From Shumkonia mesophila (GTDB lineage Bacteria > Pseudomonadota > Alphaproteobacteria > Rhodospirillales > Shumkoniaceae): 64,000 nt of DNA. A program made the position numbers and the translations under genes. The DNA lies in contig NZ_JAOTID010000002.1 of NCBI RefSeq assembly GCF_026163695.1, positions 603,613-667,612 on the forward strand, given 5' to 3'. Shown in pieces: positions 50,297 through 59,582 of this stretch; positions within the stretch are counted from its first letter, which is position 1, and every line of letters starts with the position of its first letter. The notes below the pieces were generated by a model, which saw nothing but the letters and a program-made list of their open reading frames with translations, was not told the DNA's origin and ran no database searches.

Positions 50297-51969
50297 CGGC
50301 CCTCCGCGCCCATGGCCACCGCCTCCAACAGGGCGCGGTCGAGGCCGAAGTACTGGGCGCGCGACAGGAAATGCGGCCGCAGGCCCGACGGGCGGAAGGT
50401 GCCGAACAGCTTGCCGTCGGTATCCTCGCCCTCGTACTCGAAGGTGAACAGGTCCTGCATGGTGACCATCTCGCCCTCCATGCCGACCACTTCGGAGATC
50501 TGGGTGATGCGCCTGACGCCGTCGCGCATGCGCGCGATCTGGACGATCAGGTTGATGGCGCCGGCAATCTGGGCGCGCACCGCCTCGTTGGGCAGCTTGA
50601 CGCCGGCCATGGCGACCATGTTCTCCAGCCGGGTCAAGGCCTCGCGCGGGCGGTTGGCGTGGATGGTGCACATCGAGCCGTCGTGGCCGGTGTTCATCGC
50701 CTGCAGCATGTCCAGCGCCTCGCCGGCGCGGATTTCGCCCAGGATGATGCGGTCGGGGCGCATGCGCAGCGTGTTCTTGACCAGCTCGCGCTGGGTGATC
50801 TCGCCGCCGCCTTCCAGGTTCGGCGGCCGGGTTTCCAGGCGTACCACGTGGGGCTGCTGAAGCTGCAATTCGGCGGCGTCCTCGATGGTGACGATGCGCT
50901 CGCCGTGGTCGATCATGCGCGACATGGCGTTGAGCAGCGTCGTCTTGCCCGAGCCGGTGCCGCCCGAAATCAGGATGTTGAGGCGGCAGCGCGAGGCGAT
51001 CTTGAGCACGGTGCCCATGGCCGGCGACAGGTTCTTCTGGCGCTCCATGACGTCGAGCGTGATCTTCTTCTTGGAGAACTTGCGGATCGAGATGGTGGGG
51101 CCGTCGATGGCGAGCGGCGGGATGATGATGTTGACGCGCGAGCCGTCGGCCAGGCGGGCGTCGACCAGCGGCGTCGATTCGTCGACCCGGCGGCCGATCT
51201 GGGTGACGATGCGCGTCGCGATGTTCATGACATGGGCGTCGTCGGCGAAGGTGACGCCGGAAAGCTCCAGCTTGCCCTTGCGCTCGACGTAGACCTGCTT
51301 GGGGCCGTTGACCATGATGTCGGTGACCGCCTCGTCGGCCAGCAGCGGCTCCAGCGGGCCCAGCCCCAGCATGTCGTTGAGCAGCGTCGTCACCAGGTCG
51401 CGCTGTTCGGTCTGGTTGAGCTGCGTGCGTTCCTCGGCCAGGATGTCACCGACCATGTCGCCGATCTGGCGGGCCAGTTCGGGGCGCGCCAAGGCCGAGG
51501 CCTTGGCCATGTCGATGCGCGCCATGAGGATCGGCTGCACCGTTTCCTTGGCGGCGAGCACGCTGCCGCGGTTGGAGGCGGCGCCGCGCCGGCGCGGCGC
51601 GATCGAGCGCAGTTCCGGGTGGCGCTTCGCCGCCTTCTCCAGGAAACCGTTGAGAAGCGCGGTGATGGCGTCGCGGCGGTCGTGATCCTCGAGGAACAGG
51701 CCCTCGCCGCGCACCACCTCGTCGACGAGGCGGCCCATGGTGTCGGCCAGTTCGGACCGCTCCATGGTGAAGCCGGCGACGTCTTCGATGCGCTCTTCGA
51801 CCAGCGGGGTCGCGACGTCGAGGATCCGTTCGATGGTCCGGCTGTCGGACGCCTCGTTGCCGGCGGCGGCGTCCAGCCGGGTGACGGGCGCCCAATCGGC
51901 CAGGGCGCCGCCGCCGCGGGCCTTGGGCGCCGGCGCGAGGTGGGCCAGGGCTTGGCGCTGTCCGAGCAT
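50293..51969 (-). CDS. tadA: Tad pilus assembly ATPase TadA/CpaF
   Basis: A 558-residue secretion ATPase. An N-terminal helical part (residues 1-150) precedes the N-domain [25 protein letters not shown] near 195-219. Walker A is [16 protein letters not shown] near 327-342, the Asp box [11 protein letters not shown] near 354-364, Walker [26 protein letters not shown] near 393-417 and the His box [20 protein letters not shown] near 418-437. It powers pilus assembly (and in some relatives retraction) at the inner membrane. Start ATG 51969 overlaps the cpaE stop (TGATG). Confidence 0.95.
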   Translation of the reverse strand: MLGQRQALAHLAPAPKARGGGALADWAPVTRLDAAAGNEASDSRTIERILDVATPLVEERIEDVAGFTMERSELADTMGRLVDEVVRGEGLFLEDHDRRDAITALLNGFLEKAAKRHPELRSIAPRRRGAASNRGSVLAAKETVQPILMARIDMAKASALARPELARQIGDMVGDILAEERTQLNQTEQRDLVTTLLNDMLGLGPLEPLLADEAVTDIMVNGPKQVYVERKGKLELSGVTFADDAHVMNIATRIVTQIGRRVDESTPLVDARLADGSRVNIIIPPLAIDGPTISIRKFSKKKITLDVMERQKNLSPAMGTVLKIASRCRLNILISGGTGSGKTTLLNAMSRMIDHGERIVTIEDAAELQLQQPHVVRLETRPPNLEGGGEITQRELVKNTLRMRPDRIILGEIRAGEALDMLQAMNTGHDGSMCTIHANRPREALTRLENMVAMAGVKLPNEAVRAQIAGAINLIVQIARMRDGVRRITQISEVVGMEGEMVTMQDLFTFEYEGEDTDGKLFGTFRPSGLRPHFLSRAQYFGLDRALLEAVAMGAEGR

Positions 51970-53195
51970 CAGGCGCTCCGCCTCATCAGGCGGCGCCACA
52001 GCGGCGCCTTGCCGGCCGGCTGATAACCCGACAACTGGCGGGCGAGGCCGCGCAACCCGGCGACGAAGCGGCATTTCGGCGCCACCGCCGCCAGCGGGCG
52101 TCCCAGGCGGGCGCTCTTGGCGGCCGGGGCCGGATCGAACGGCAGGGAGAGCGCAAGCCGGGCCTCGACGCTGCGCTCGAAATCGGCGGCCGTCATCTCG
52201 GCCTTCTTGCTCTGGCCGACCCGGTTGACGACCACGCGGACGTCGACGCCGGCCTTCTGCGTCTTGACGAAGTCGACCAGGCGCAGGGCGTCGCGCATGC
52301 CGGCCAGGGTCAGGTCGGTGGCGATCACCACGGCGTCGGCGGCGGCGACGATTTCCGGCACATCGAGCGCGGTGCGGCGCGGCAGGTCGACGACGACGCA
52401 GTCGAAGTCGGCCCGCAGGCGGGCCAGCAGCGGGTTGACCGCCGAGGCGCCAAGGGCGCAATCGCGATCCAGCGCATGGTCGGCGGCCAGCACGAACAGG
52501 TTGTCGCCGGCGCGCACCATGGTGCGTTCCATGAAAAGACCGTCGATGCGCTCGGGGTTTTCCAAGGCGTCGGCGAAGCCCTTGCCCGGCTCGACATCGA
52601 GCGTCAGGGCCGCGGTGCCGAAGTGCAGGTCGAAATCGACCAGGGCCACCCGCTTGTCCTGCTCGTTGGCGATCAGCCAGGCCGTGTTGACGGCGATCGA
52701 GGTGGCCCCCGCCCCGCCCCGGGCGCCGGTCACGCAGATCAGGCGGCCGAGACGCGGCGCGCCGTCCGCCTGGGCGGCGGGCTTGGCCACCTTGTCGACG
52801 GCGGCGGCAAGAAGTTCGGCCGAGATCGGCTTCAGCAGGTAGTCGTCGACGCCGAGTTCGATCAAGTCGCGGAAAAGGCCGATGTCGTTGGTCCGGCCCA
52901 GGGCGACGAGCCGCGTTTCCTGCTCGCAGACGTTGGCCATCTGGGTGACGTCGAGGACCGGGTCCACCGAGTCGGAAAGATCGAGCACGATGAGGCGCGG
53001 CGTCGGCATGCGCGACAGGATCTCCACCGCTTCGAGGGCGCCGCCGCGCAGGACGTGGGAATCCGGCCAGCCCCGCTCGGCGGCGATGCGCATCAGGGCG
53101 GCGCGGGTCACCTCGTCGGCGACGAAGGCGGCAAAGGGATCGCGCTCACGCAGGGCGGCGGCGGAGTGGGGCTGGGCGGCGGACATGGCGTTCAT
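51969..53195 (-). CDS. cpaE: Tad locus ParA/MinD-like protein TadZ/CpaE
   Basis: A 408-residue protein. Residues 20-140 form a receiver-like domain (LIVLDLSDSVDPVL near 68-81, LIELGVDDYLLKPI near 111-124). Residues 150-390 are a MinD/ParA-type ATPase with a deviant Walker A CVTGARGGAGATSIAVN near 153-169 and VALVDFDLHFGTAALTLD near 182-199. The Walker lysine is absent (GARGGAGAT), as in many TadZ proteins. CpaE/TadZ places the pilus machine at the cell pole. Start 53195 lies in the cpaD 3' end. Confidence 0.9.
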   Translation of the reverse strand: MNAMSAAQPHSAAALRERDPFAAFVADEVTRAALMRIAAERGWPDSHVLRGGALEAVEILSRMPTPRLIVLDLSDSVDPVLDVTQMANVCEQETRLVALGRTNDIGLFRDLIELGVDDYLLKPISAELLAAAVDKVAKPAAQADGAPRLGRLICVTGARGGAGATSIAVNTAWLIANEQDKRVALVDFDLHFGTAALTLDVEPGKGFADALENPERIDGLFMERTMVRAGDNLFVLAADHALDRDCALGASAVNPLLARLRADFDCVVVDLPRRTALDVPEIVAAADAVVIATDLTLAGMRDALRLVDFVKTQKAGVDVRVVVNRVGQSKKAEMTAADFERSVEARLALSLPFDPAPAAKSARLGRPLAAVAPKCRFVAGLRGLARQLSGYQPAGKAPLWRRLMRRSA

Positions 53196-53899
53196 TGGCC
53201 GGCTCCGCCGCCCGTCGTCCCACCGCCGGAACCGCTGGTTTCGCTGGAGCCGCCGCCTTCCGAGTCCAGCGGCCGCGTCTTGCCGGCCCGGTAGCGCTGA
53301 ATGGCCAGCGTGGCGAACGCACCGTCCGTCGGGCCGGGATCGCGGCCGGTGGCCAGATCGCCGGGTTCGGCCACCATCAGCCCCAGGTTGGTGGCGGTGG
53401 CGCATCCCCAGTTGCGGCTGACCGTGTTGTTCCAGGAGCGGCCGGGCCTGTCGCTCCAGTCCGGGCAGGCCGGCAGGGTGACGGTGTAGCGCTCGACGGC
53501 GACCGACACCGCGTCCGGCCCGGCGGCCTGCGCGCCCTCGCCGGCGGTGCGCGGCCGCATTGCCAGATGGACCAGATAGGCCGACACCGTCTCTAGCCGG
53601 CGGCCGGCCAACGGACCGCCGCCGGCCCCGGTGACCAGCACGGTGTCGGCCGGGCCGGCCTGCACGCGGGCCAGGAATTCGTCCAGGCGGTCGCGTTCGA
53701 GCCCTTCCAGGCGCGCCGATTCGGGCGCGAAGCGGATGGCGTGGGCATAGCGCACGGGGGCCACCTTGGCCTCCTTCGCGGCCGGGATGGCGGACCAGTC
53801 CTCGTAGAAGGTGGCCTCGCAGCCGCCGGTCAGGGCCAGGGCCGAGGCGACGCCGAGGGCGGTCAGCAGGGGGCGGAAAAGCGGGGTCCGGGGGGTCAA
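53192..53899 (-). CDS. cpaD: Pilus assembly lipoprotein CpaD
   Basis: A 235-residue CpaD-family protein. The signal peptide ends LALTGGCEA with a lipobox Cys near residue 27. The family region IRFAPESARLEGLERDRLDEFLARV near 55-79 resembles an OmpA-like phospholipid/peptidoglycan-binding motif. CPDWSDRPGRSWNNTVSRNWGCATATNLGLMVAEPGDLATGR near 145-186 is the CpaD hallmark. The C-terminal tail is Gly/Ser-rich. It works with the CpaC secretin at the outer membrane, and it overlaps cpaE by 4 nt. Confidence 0.9.
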   Translation of the reverse strand: MTPRTPLFRPLLTALGVASALALTGGCEATFYEDWSAIPAAKEAKVAPVRYAHAIRFAPESARLEGLERDRLDEFLARVQAGPADTVLVTGAGGGPLAGRRLETVSAYLVHLAMRPRTAGEGAQAAGPDAVSVAVERYTVTLPACPDWSDRPGRSWNNTVSRNWGCATATNLGLMVAEPGDLATGRDPGPTDGAFATLAIQRYRAGKTRPLDSEGGGSSETSGSGGGTTGGGAGQ

Positions 53900-53909
53900 G
53901 GTCGCCTCC

Positions 53910-55304
53910 TCAGTCCAACTGGAAGCCGACGGGGCCGATCAGCGTCGTGCCGTCGGGGGCCACGGTGCGGGCCGGCCCGACCTGCGGGTTGCGCCGGTGG
54001 GTGCCGCCGTAAAGGTAGCGTTGCTTGTCGTCGGGGGGCGCGAAGCCGTCGGTGGGGGCCGCCAGCAGCTTGGCCTTGGCGGTCGGCTGCACGATGTAGG
54101 GGGTCACCAGGATGACCAGTTCGCTTTCCTCGCGCTGGAAGCGGTCGGAGCGGAACAGGCCGCCCAGCACCGGAATGTCGCCGAGGCCGGGAAACTTGTT
54201 GATGTTGTGGGTGACGTTGTTTTGCAGCAGGCCGGCGATGGCGAAGCTCTGGCCGCTGCCCAACTCGACCGTGGTCTCGGCGCGGCGGGTGACCAGCGAC
54301 GGGACCTCGAAGCTGCCGAGGGTCACCGAGTTGGTGTTGGAAAGCTGGCTGACCTCGGGCCGGACGTGCAGGTTGATGCGCTCGCCGCCGGTCAGCGTGG
54401 GCGTGAAAGCCAAGGACACGCCGAACATCTTGAACTGGATGGTGACGCGGCCGTCGGAATCGGGGACCAGGATGGGGAATTCGCCACCGGCCAGGAAGCT
54501 TGCCGTCTCTCCCGAAAGCGCCGTCAGGTTGGGCTCGGCCAGGACCTTGACCAGCCCCTCGCCTTCCATGGCGTCGACCACGGCGTTGAGGTCCCAGTTC
54601 TTGCCGAGGCTGGCGCCGAGGCTGAGCGTCTGGGTGGTGACGTTGGCGGCGAACGGGTTGGCGGTGACCAGCCCGATGGACAGGCCGCCGATGGAGCCGA
54701 TGGCGTTCCAGTTGATGCCCAGCTGCTTGTCGATGTCGCGCGACACCTCGGCGACCCGCACCCTGAGGTTGACCTGGCTGGGGGCGGCGACGGACAGGCG
54801 GTTGATCACCGCCGCCGGCGTGCCGGCGAAGCTTTCGGTCAGGCGGCGCACGTTCTCGGCGGCGGCGGCCGAGGCGACGATGCCGTCGATGACGATGGCG
54901 CCGTCGATGCTGCTGACCTGGATGTCGGCCTCGGGGTGCAGGTCGCGCACCGCCCTGCGCAGGCGTTCCAGGTTGTGGGTCACCGAAATCTCGATGTTGG
55001 CGAGCACGGCCTCGGCGGCGTCCACCGCGAACAGCGTGGTCTGGCCGGCCTTCTTGCCCAACAGGTAGATCAGGGTCGGCGACTTCACCTGGATGTCGGC
55101 GATGTCGGGGTTGGCGATGAACACCGTGGCGGCCGCCCGCTCGAGGCGGACCAGGCGGCCGCGGTTGGCTTCGAGCTGAAGGGTGGTGGCGGCGGCGGCG
55201 ACGATCTCGGCGCCGCCGGCCGGCGGGATGGCCAGGCTTGCCGCGATGACGGCCAGCAAGCCGCCGATGAGGGTGTGGCGGGCCGCGTGGTGGGATCGAC
55301 GCAT
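53910..55304 (-). CDS. cpaC: Tad pilus outer-membrane secretin CpaC/RcpA
   Basis: A 464-residue secretin. After a signal peptide (residues 1-31, GGA) comes the N-domain TLQLEANRGRLVRLERAAATVFIANPDIADIQV near 39-71, a BON/KH-like segment near 100-160, and the secretin core near 220-430. The core contains VLAEPNLTALSGETASFLAGGEFPI near 265-289 and VPSLVTRRAETTVELGSGQSFAIAGLL near 346-372, then FPGLGDIPVLGGLFRSDRFQREESELVILVTPYIV. It forms the outer-membrane pore for the Flp pilus. Start 55304 precedes the signal. Confidence 0.94.
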   Translation of the reverse strand: MRRSHHAARHTLIGGLLAVIAASLAIPPAGGAEIVAAAATTLQLEANRGRLVRLERAAATVFIANPDIADIQVKSPTLIYLLGKKAGQTTLFAVDAAEAVLANIEISVTHNLERLRRAVRDLHPEADIQVSSIDGAIVIDGIVASAAAAENVRRLTESFAGTPAAVINRLSVAAPSQVNLRVRVAEVSRDIDKQLGINWNAIGSIGGLSIGLVTANPFAANVTTQTLSLGASLGKNWDLNAVVDAMEGEGLVKVLAEPNLTALSGETASFLAGGEFPILVPDSDGRVTIQFKMFGVSLAFTPTLTGGERINLHVRPEVSQLSNTNSVTLGSFEVPSLVTRRAETTVELGSGQSFAIAGLLQNNVTHNINKFPGLGDIPVLGGLFRSDRFQREESELVILVTPYIVQPTAKAKLLAAPTDGFAPPDDKQRYLYGGTHRRNPQVGPARTVAPDGTTLIGPVGFQLD

Positions 55305-55318
55305 GATGCCTTCCTTCC

Positions 55319-56227
55319 CTAGAACGCCGCCGCTTCGGCCTTGCTGCCGCGCAGCACGGTGACCTTCGGTTTGGCCTGCTTCGTGCCGCGGGCCGCGAGG
55401 AAATCCTCGCGCATGTAGTAGACGTCGTAGTCCATGGTGTAGCTGCGGTCCGGCGCGGTCTCGACGGCGTCGGCGCCGATGGCGCGGGCGATCTGCGAGA
55501 ACGGGTCCTGTTCGCGGGCCAGGCTGTGCAGGCTGAGCGAAAGGCCGCCCATTTCCAGGCCGATGGCGATCTTCTCGGCCTGCTTGGGGTCGACCTCCAG
55601 CGTCGCCGTCTTGGCGACGGCAGCCTCGCCCTTGGTGTTCTCGACGGCCTGGTCGACGCCCAGTACCCGTACATCGGTCAGCAGGGTTTCGCTGAAATAG
55701 CGAGGCTCGCCCTTGGCCTCGCCATCCTCCACCACGCGGAAACGCACGGTCAGGATGACGTCCACCCAATCGCCGGGGAAGATGAAGCCGGAGATACCGG
55801 TGGTGGCGTTGACCGGCACCGAGATGGCGCGCTTGCCCGGCTCCAGCACGGCGGCCAGGAAACCGCGGTCGCCGGGATGGACGACGCGGGAGTCGGTCAG
55901 CGGCTCGCCGACGGCGATGGCCGTACGGACCACGGCGCCGACGAAGTCCTTCTCCTCGCGCTGGCCCTTGACGGCATAGCTGTCGATGACGCCGTCTTCC
56001 GGCCACGCCTGCCATTTCAGGTGCTCGGCCTTGAGAAAGCTGCCGGCCGGCAGCGCCTTGTTGGTGACCAGCACCAGGGCGGCGGGGGCCGCCTGCACGG
56101 CCGCCGGCTGCGCGCCCGAGGCCAGGATGGCGGCCCGCTGGGCCTGCATCCAGCTGCGGGCGTAAAAGGCGGTGAAGGTGGCGGTGACGAGGGCCAGCAG
56201 GATCAGAAGAAGGGTGCGCGCGCTCAT
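55319..56227 (-). CDS. cpaB: Pilus assembly protein CpaB/RcpC
   Basis: A 302-residue protein with an N-terminal membrane helix (residues 5-20) and an SAF domain (residues 50-110: LVTNKALPAGSFLKAEHLKWQAWPEDGV). RcpC/CpaB motif VPVNATTGISGFIFPGDWVDVILTVRF lies near 138-164. It sits in the periplasm and is thought to link the secretin to peptidoglycan or to modify pilin. It lies 14 nt upstream of cpaC and 25 nt after the cpaA stop. Confidence 0.9.
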   Translation of the reverse strand: MSARTLLLILLALVTATFTAFYARSWMQAQRAAILASGAQPAAVQAAPAALVLVTNKALPAGSFLKAEHLKWQAWPEDGVIDSYAVKGQREEKDFVGAVVRTAIAVGEPLTDSRVVHPGDRGFLAAVLEPGKRAISVPVNATTGISGFIFPGDWVDVILTVRFRVVEDGEAKGEPRYFSETLLTDVRVLGVDQAVENTKGEAAVAKTATLEVDPKQAEKIAIGLEMGGLSLSLHSLAREQDPFSQIARAIGADAVETAPDRSYTMDYDVYYMREDFLAARGTKQAKPKVTVLRGSKAEAAAF

Positions 56228-56252
56228 GGCGGGGTCTCCCGGCGGGCCGAAA

Positions 56253-56756
56253 TCAAGCTCCCATCAGGGAAGAGGCGACGAACAGGCCGCCGGCGGCGAT
56301 GGCGATGCCATAGGGGATGACGCCCCGGAAGGCGCCGCGAACCGCCTTGGCACCGCCCAGGGCGGCGACCGCCTCGGCGAACACGAAGCGCAGCGGCGTG
56401 ATGGCGATGAGGGCCAGCAGGCCACCGACCAGGCTGGTGATCACCAGGAACCCGAGGATGCCTTGCGGCCCGGCCCACAGGGCGAGCGCCGCCATCAGCT
56501 TGACGTCGCCGCCGCCCATGACCCGGAAATGGAACAGCACGGTGGCGACGACGAAGACGATCATCGCCATCAGCAGGCCGCCCAGCCAGTCGACGGCGCC
56601 GGGGGCGGCCGTCGCATAGGCGGCGAACAGCAGGGCGACGGCGAGCGGCAGGCGATTGGGAATGCGCAGCGACGTGAAATCGCAGATCACGGCCCAGATC
56701 AAAAGGCCGATCAGTCCAAGAAGAATCGCGTGGGGAAGGCTGGGGATCGAAAGCAT
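56253..56756 (-). CDS. cpaA: Prepilin peptidase CpaA/TadV
   Basis: A 167-residue aspartic protease with about six membrane helices. The first catalytic Asp is in WAVICDFTSLRIPNRL near residues 21-36 and the second in the motif RVMGGGDVKLMAALALW near 77-93. It cleaves the leader of the Flp pilin (and pseudopilins) at the membrane. Start 56756 gives the usual family length. It is 157 nt downstream of the flp gene; a GC-rich palindromic stretch (56800-56890) lies between them and may cap the abundant pilin transcript. Confidence 0.93.
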   Translation of the reverse strand: MLSIPSLPHAILLGLIGLLIWAVICDFTSLRIPNRLPLAVALLFAAYATAAPGAVDWLGGLLMAMIVFVVATVLFHFRVMGGGDVKLMAALALWAGPQGILGFLVITSLVGGLLALIAITPLRFVFAEAVAALGGAKAVRGAFRGVIPYGIAIAAGGLFVASSLMGA

Positions 56757-56913
56757 CGGGGGGCTCGCGAATTGATCCGTCGGAAACCCTGGGGGGTGAC
56801 GCTGGGGGGCGCCGGGTTTCGTTCGGGGGTACCCTCCCCGGACCGCCGGTGGACGGCCCGGGAGAGGGCCCTCCGCCCTGGGGCGGAGGTTGCAGGACAG
56901 GGTGACGCGCAGA

Positions 56914-57111
56914 TCAGGTGCCGGAGGTTGTGGCGGCGGTCTTGGCGTCGTCCAGAGTCTTCGACACGAACCGGAAGATTCCATCCAGGGAATCGCCCAT
57001 CGCCGTGAAAGCGCCCAGGGCGGCAACCGACACCAGAGCGGCGATCAGGCCGTATTCAATGGCGGTGGCACCCGATTCGTCGTTGAGGACGTTGCACAGG
57101 GTGGTGAACAT
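56914..57111 (-). CDS. flp: Flp-family major pilin
   Basis: A 65-residue Flp/Fap pilin. The prepilin motif is DESGATAIEYGLIAALVSVAAL near residues 11-32, where CpaA cleaves after the Gly and the Glu at mature position 5 and the adjacent Tyr are conserved. The hydrophobic helix continues to about residue 38, followed by a short charged tail. It builds the adhesive Tad pilus. It is the first gene of the reverse-strand operon. Its upstream region is AT-rich with a CRP-like site. Confidence 0.95.
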   Translation of the reverse strand: MFTTLCNVLNDESGATAIEYGLIAALVSVAALGAFTAMGDSLDGIFRFVSKTLDDAKTAATTSGT

Positions 57112-57187
57112 TGGGGTTGTCCTTTCAGCAGGGAGAAAACGAATTTGTTTATCGAGCGTGACTATTATGGATTACTGCGTCCAATGC

Positions 57188-57203
57188 TGTGATCTTCGTC
57201 ACT
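57188..57203. promoter_or_regulatory. CRP/FNR-family-like binding site between flp and the TadG-like gene
   Basis: TGTGA-TCTTCG-TCACT at 57188-57203 matches TGTGA-N6-TCACA in 9 of 10 arm positions. It lies 77 nt upstream of the flp ATG and about 175 nt upstream of the TadG-like start, in an AT-rich 235-nt divergent region. Confidence 0.5.
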
Positions 57204-57334
57204 ATAGAAAATTTTTTTTACTTTCTATTTCAACAAAAAGACACCTGAAAAATGCTTAAAATTGCAGGCATCTTTTAAGCGCCCGATGTTTGACTTGTGA
57301 TGGACGACACATCCCTGCCCGACATCGTTGCTTA

Positions 57335-57340
57335 TATAAT
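57335..57340 (+). promoter_or_regulatory. -10 element for the TadG-like gene
   Basis: A perfect TATAAT, 39 nt before the GTG start at 57379. No strong -35 at 17 nt was seen, consistent with activator dependence. Confidence 0.5.
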
Positions 57341-57378
57341 AAGGTATGATTTTTCATTTTCGCCGGAGGGCCGTCGAC

Positions 57379-58860
57379 GTGAACGACATGCGGGTCCTGG
57401 GCAGGGCGGCCCTCGCCGGCTTGGCGCGGCTCGGCCGGCGGCTCGCTGCCGAGCGGAGCGGCGCCATCGCCGTTCTCCTGGCGCTCGCCGTCGTGCCGCT
57501 GGTCGGCTTTATCGGCATCGGCACCGATACCGCGCGAGCCTTCATGGTGAAGTCTCGCCTGTCCACGGCGCTCGACGCCGCAGGCTTGGCCGGCGGCAAG
57601 GCCTTCTTCCTGACCACCCGCGAAGCCGACATGACGATGTTCTTCAACGCCAACTTCCCGGCCGGCTACATGGGCTCGACGGTAAGCGGCCCCACGGTCG
57701 TCATCACCGGCGCCGCCGGAACGACCCAGGTCATTCAACTGACGGCCTCGGCGACGGTGCCCACCGCCTTCATGCGCCTGTTCGGCTACGACGACATCAC
57801 GGTATCGGCCAGCGCCGAGGTCACGCGCCAGCAGACCCTGCTCGACGTCGTCCTTTCCATCGACATGTCGGGATCGATGACGTCCTCGACCGGCGGCACC
57901 ACCCGCATCGCCGCCGCGCGCACCGCCGCCACCACGCTGGTCAACATCCTGTTCGGCGCCAACGCCACCAACCCGCTGCTGAAAATCGGCCTGGTGCCGT
58001 GGAACAGCAAAGTCAACGTCATGGTCGAGGGGCAGATCTATCATCCCACCTCGACCCTGCCCCAATCGGTGGCGCCGTTCACCAACCCGGTGACGAATGC
58101 GGGGCAGAGCACGGTCTATTACGCCGACAACACGCCGGTGCCGCTGCTGTCGTCGCCGCCCGCCGACTGGCAGGGCTGCGTCTATTCGCGCTTCATCGAC
58201 GACGAGGACCCGGCGACCGATGCCGACATCTTCGACGGCCCGACCGAGACGGCGGGCGCCGAGTGGCCGGCCTGGCAGCCGATCGGACCCGAGGGCGAGC
58301 CGGTTTCCGGCTCGGCCCGCTGCACGTCGGCGATCGGCTATAACGAATGCGGCGCCTGCCTGGACTATGGCATTACGCCGCTGCAAAACGACAAGCAGCC
58401 GATCCTGACTGCCATCGGCAACCTGCTGTCGCCGGCCGGCAACACCAACATCCCGCAAGGCCTGGGCTGGGCGTGGCGGGTGCTGACGCCGGATGCGCCC
58501 TTCACCCAGGCCGATCCCAACCCGCCCTTCCGCCGCGAGCAGGCCATCGTGCTTCTGACCGACGGCGAGAACGTCGGCGGTTCGGGCGACGGCTATAAGG
58601 GCGTGTTCGGCACCGGCAGCACGGCCCGGCCCGACATGGACGCCCGCCTGCGGCTGCTGGCCGCCAACATCAAGGCCAGCGGCGTCATCCTCTACGTCAT
58701 CCAGTTCGCCAACAGCGGCTCCACCCTGCAAACCCTGCTCAAGCAGGTGGCGAGCGGTCCCGACGCCCCCTACTACCACAACGCCCCGGACGCCGCCGCG
58801 CTCAACGCCGCCTTTCACGAGATCGCCAACAACCTCTCGGAATTGCGGCTTTCCAAGTAA
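57379..58860 (+). CDS. tadG: TadG-like pilus assembly protein with von Willebrand A domain
   Basis: A 493-residue protein. The N-terminal TadE/G-like segment RSGAIAVLLALAVVPLVGFIGIGTD near residues 30-54 is a membrane helix preceded by Arg-rich sequence. A vWA domain runs from about 155 to 485, with the MIDAS motif DMSGS near 163-167 and VLLTDGENV near 392-400. There are several cysteines in the middle (WQGCVYS, SARC, CGACLDYG). It may act as a minor pilin/adhesin tip. The start is GTG 57379: GGAGGG lies 8 nt upstream, whereas ATG 57346 has no such site. Confidence 0.87.
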   Translation: MNDMRVLGRAALAGLARLGRRLAAERSGAIAVLLALAVVPLVGFIGIGTDTARAFMVKSRLSTALDAAGLAGGKAFFLTTREADMTMFFNANFPAGYMGSTVSGPTVVITGAAGTTQVIQLTASATVPTAFMRLFGYDDITVSASAEVTRQQTLLDVVLSIDMSGSMTSSTGGTTRIAAARTAATTLVNILFGANATNPLLKIGLVPWNSKVNVMVEGQIYHPTSTLPQSVAPFTNPVTNAGQSTVYYADNTPVPLLSSPPADWQGCVYSRFIDDEDPATDADIFDGPTETAGAEWPAWQPIGPEGEPVSGSARCTSAIGYNECGACLDYGITPLQNDKQPILTAIGNLLSPAGNTNIPQGLGWAWRVLTPDAPFTQADPNPPFRREQAIVLLTDGENVGGSGDGYKGVFGTGSTARPDMDARLRLLAANIKASGVILYVIQFANSGSTLQTLLKQVASGPDAPYYHNAPDAAALNAAFHEIANNLSELRLSK

Positions 58861-58876
58861 CTGGATCTACTTCTTT

Positions 58877-58953
58877 GTCACCCCCGCGCAGGCGGGGGTC
58901 CAGGGCGAGCGACGGAGCGGTTGCCCTGGATTCCCGTTTTCGCGGGAATGACG
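58877..58953. repeat. Double-hairpin intergenic repeat, CGTCAC...ATGACG (copy 3)
   Basis: Hairpins CACCCCCGC/GCGGGGGT and ATTCCCG/CGGGAAT, ending in CGGGAATGACG. Same plan as 10322-10396 and 39411-39493. It lies between the convergent TadG-like and TadE-like genes. Confidence 0.75.
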
Positions 58954-59003
58954 AGAAGGAAAAGGGCGATCCCATAGGGTCACATGCGGCTCTGGCAGGC
59001 CGC

Positions 59004-59564
59004 TCAGTAGAGGGCGGTCAGCGGCCCGAAGCGCGGCCGCATGACGGAATACGTCGTAAGGGTCCTGGTCTCCAGGACCCCGACCAAGTCGCCGGCGAAC
59101 AGCGGCACGAAATCGAAGAAGGCTTCGCTGACGATGACGTTCTCGCCGTCGCGCACCACGAAGCCGGCCGGCAGGACGGCATAGGCGCCCTGCACCCCGA
59201 ACGCGCTGGCGCCGCTGCCGGCGCCATAGGCGCGCTGCCAGACGATGCGGGGCGGCGTGCCGCTGGTCTTGTAGATCGAGGAAACGATGACGCGGCCGTC
59301 GCCGGCCAGGTCGAAGGGCTCGAAGGTGAAGCCGGCGGCGGTGAAGAGGTCGGGCAGGTCGGCCGCGAAGACCCTTACGGAACGCGACACCAGGTCGGCC
59401 ATGGTGGCCGACGTGCGCTCCAGCTTCTGGTTGAGCAGGACGAAGCGCGTGATCTCGACGCCGCCCAGCAGCAGAAGGGCCAGCACCGGCACCGCCATCG
59501 CGGTTTCCACCAGGATGGAGCCGCGGCGGTCCCGGGCAAGGGCGTTGAGGATGCGGCGGATCAT
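59004..59564 (-). CDS. TadE-like minor pilin (second)
   Basis: A 186-residue TadE/G-family pseudopilin. The prepilin-like N-terminus DRRGSILVETAMAVPVLALLLLGGVE near residues 12-37 is cleaved after the Gly, and the mature Glu at position 5 is present. The exported part has a long loop (SIYKTSGTPPRIVWQRAYGAGSGAS). It lies directly downstream of another TadE-like gene (18-nt gap), so both are expressed together. They probably form the pilus tip or start structure with TadG. Confidence 0.85.
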   Translation of the reverse strand: MIRRILNALARDRRGSILVETAMAVPVLALLLLGGVEITRFVLLNQKLERTSATMADLVSRSVRVFAADLPDLFTAAGFTFEPFDLAGDGRVIVSSIYKTSGTPPRIVWQRAYGAGSGASAFGVQGAYAVLPAGFVVRDGENVIVSEAFFDFVPLFAGDLVGVLETRTLTTYSVMRPRFGPLTALY

Positions 59565-59582
59565 CGGCTTTTCGGCCTCCGC

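Noticed and set aside
51969-53195. Defective CpaE because the Walker A lysine is missing
   Set aside because: Deviant Walker A motifs are common in TadZ/CpaE proteins; it is not evidence of a pseudogene.
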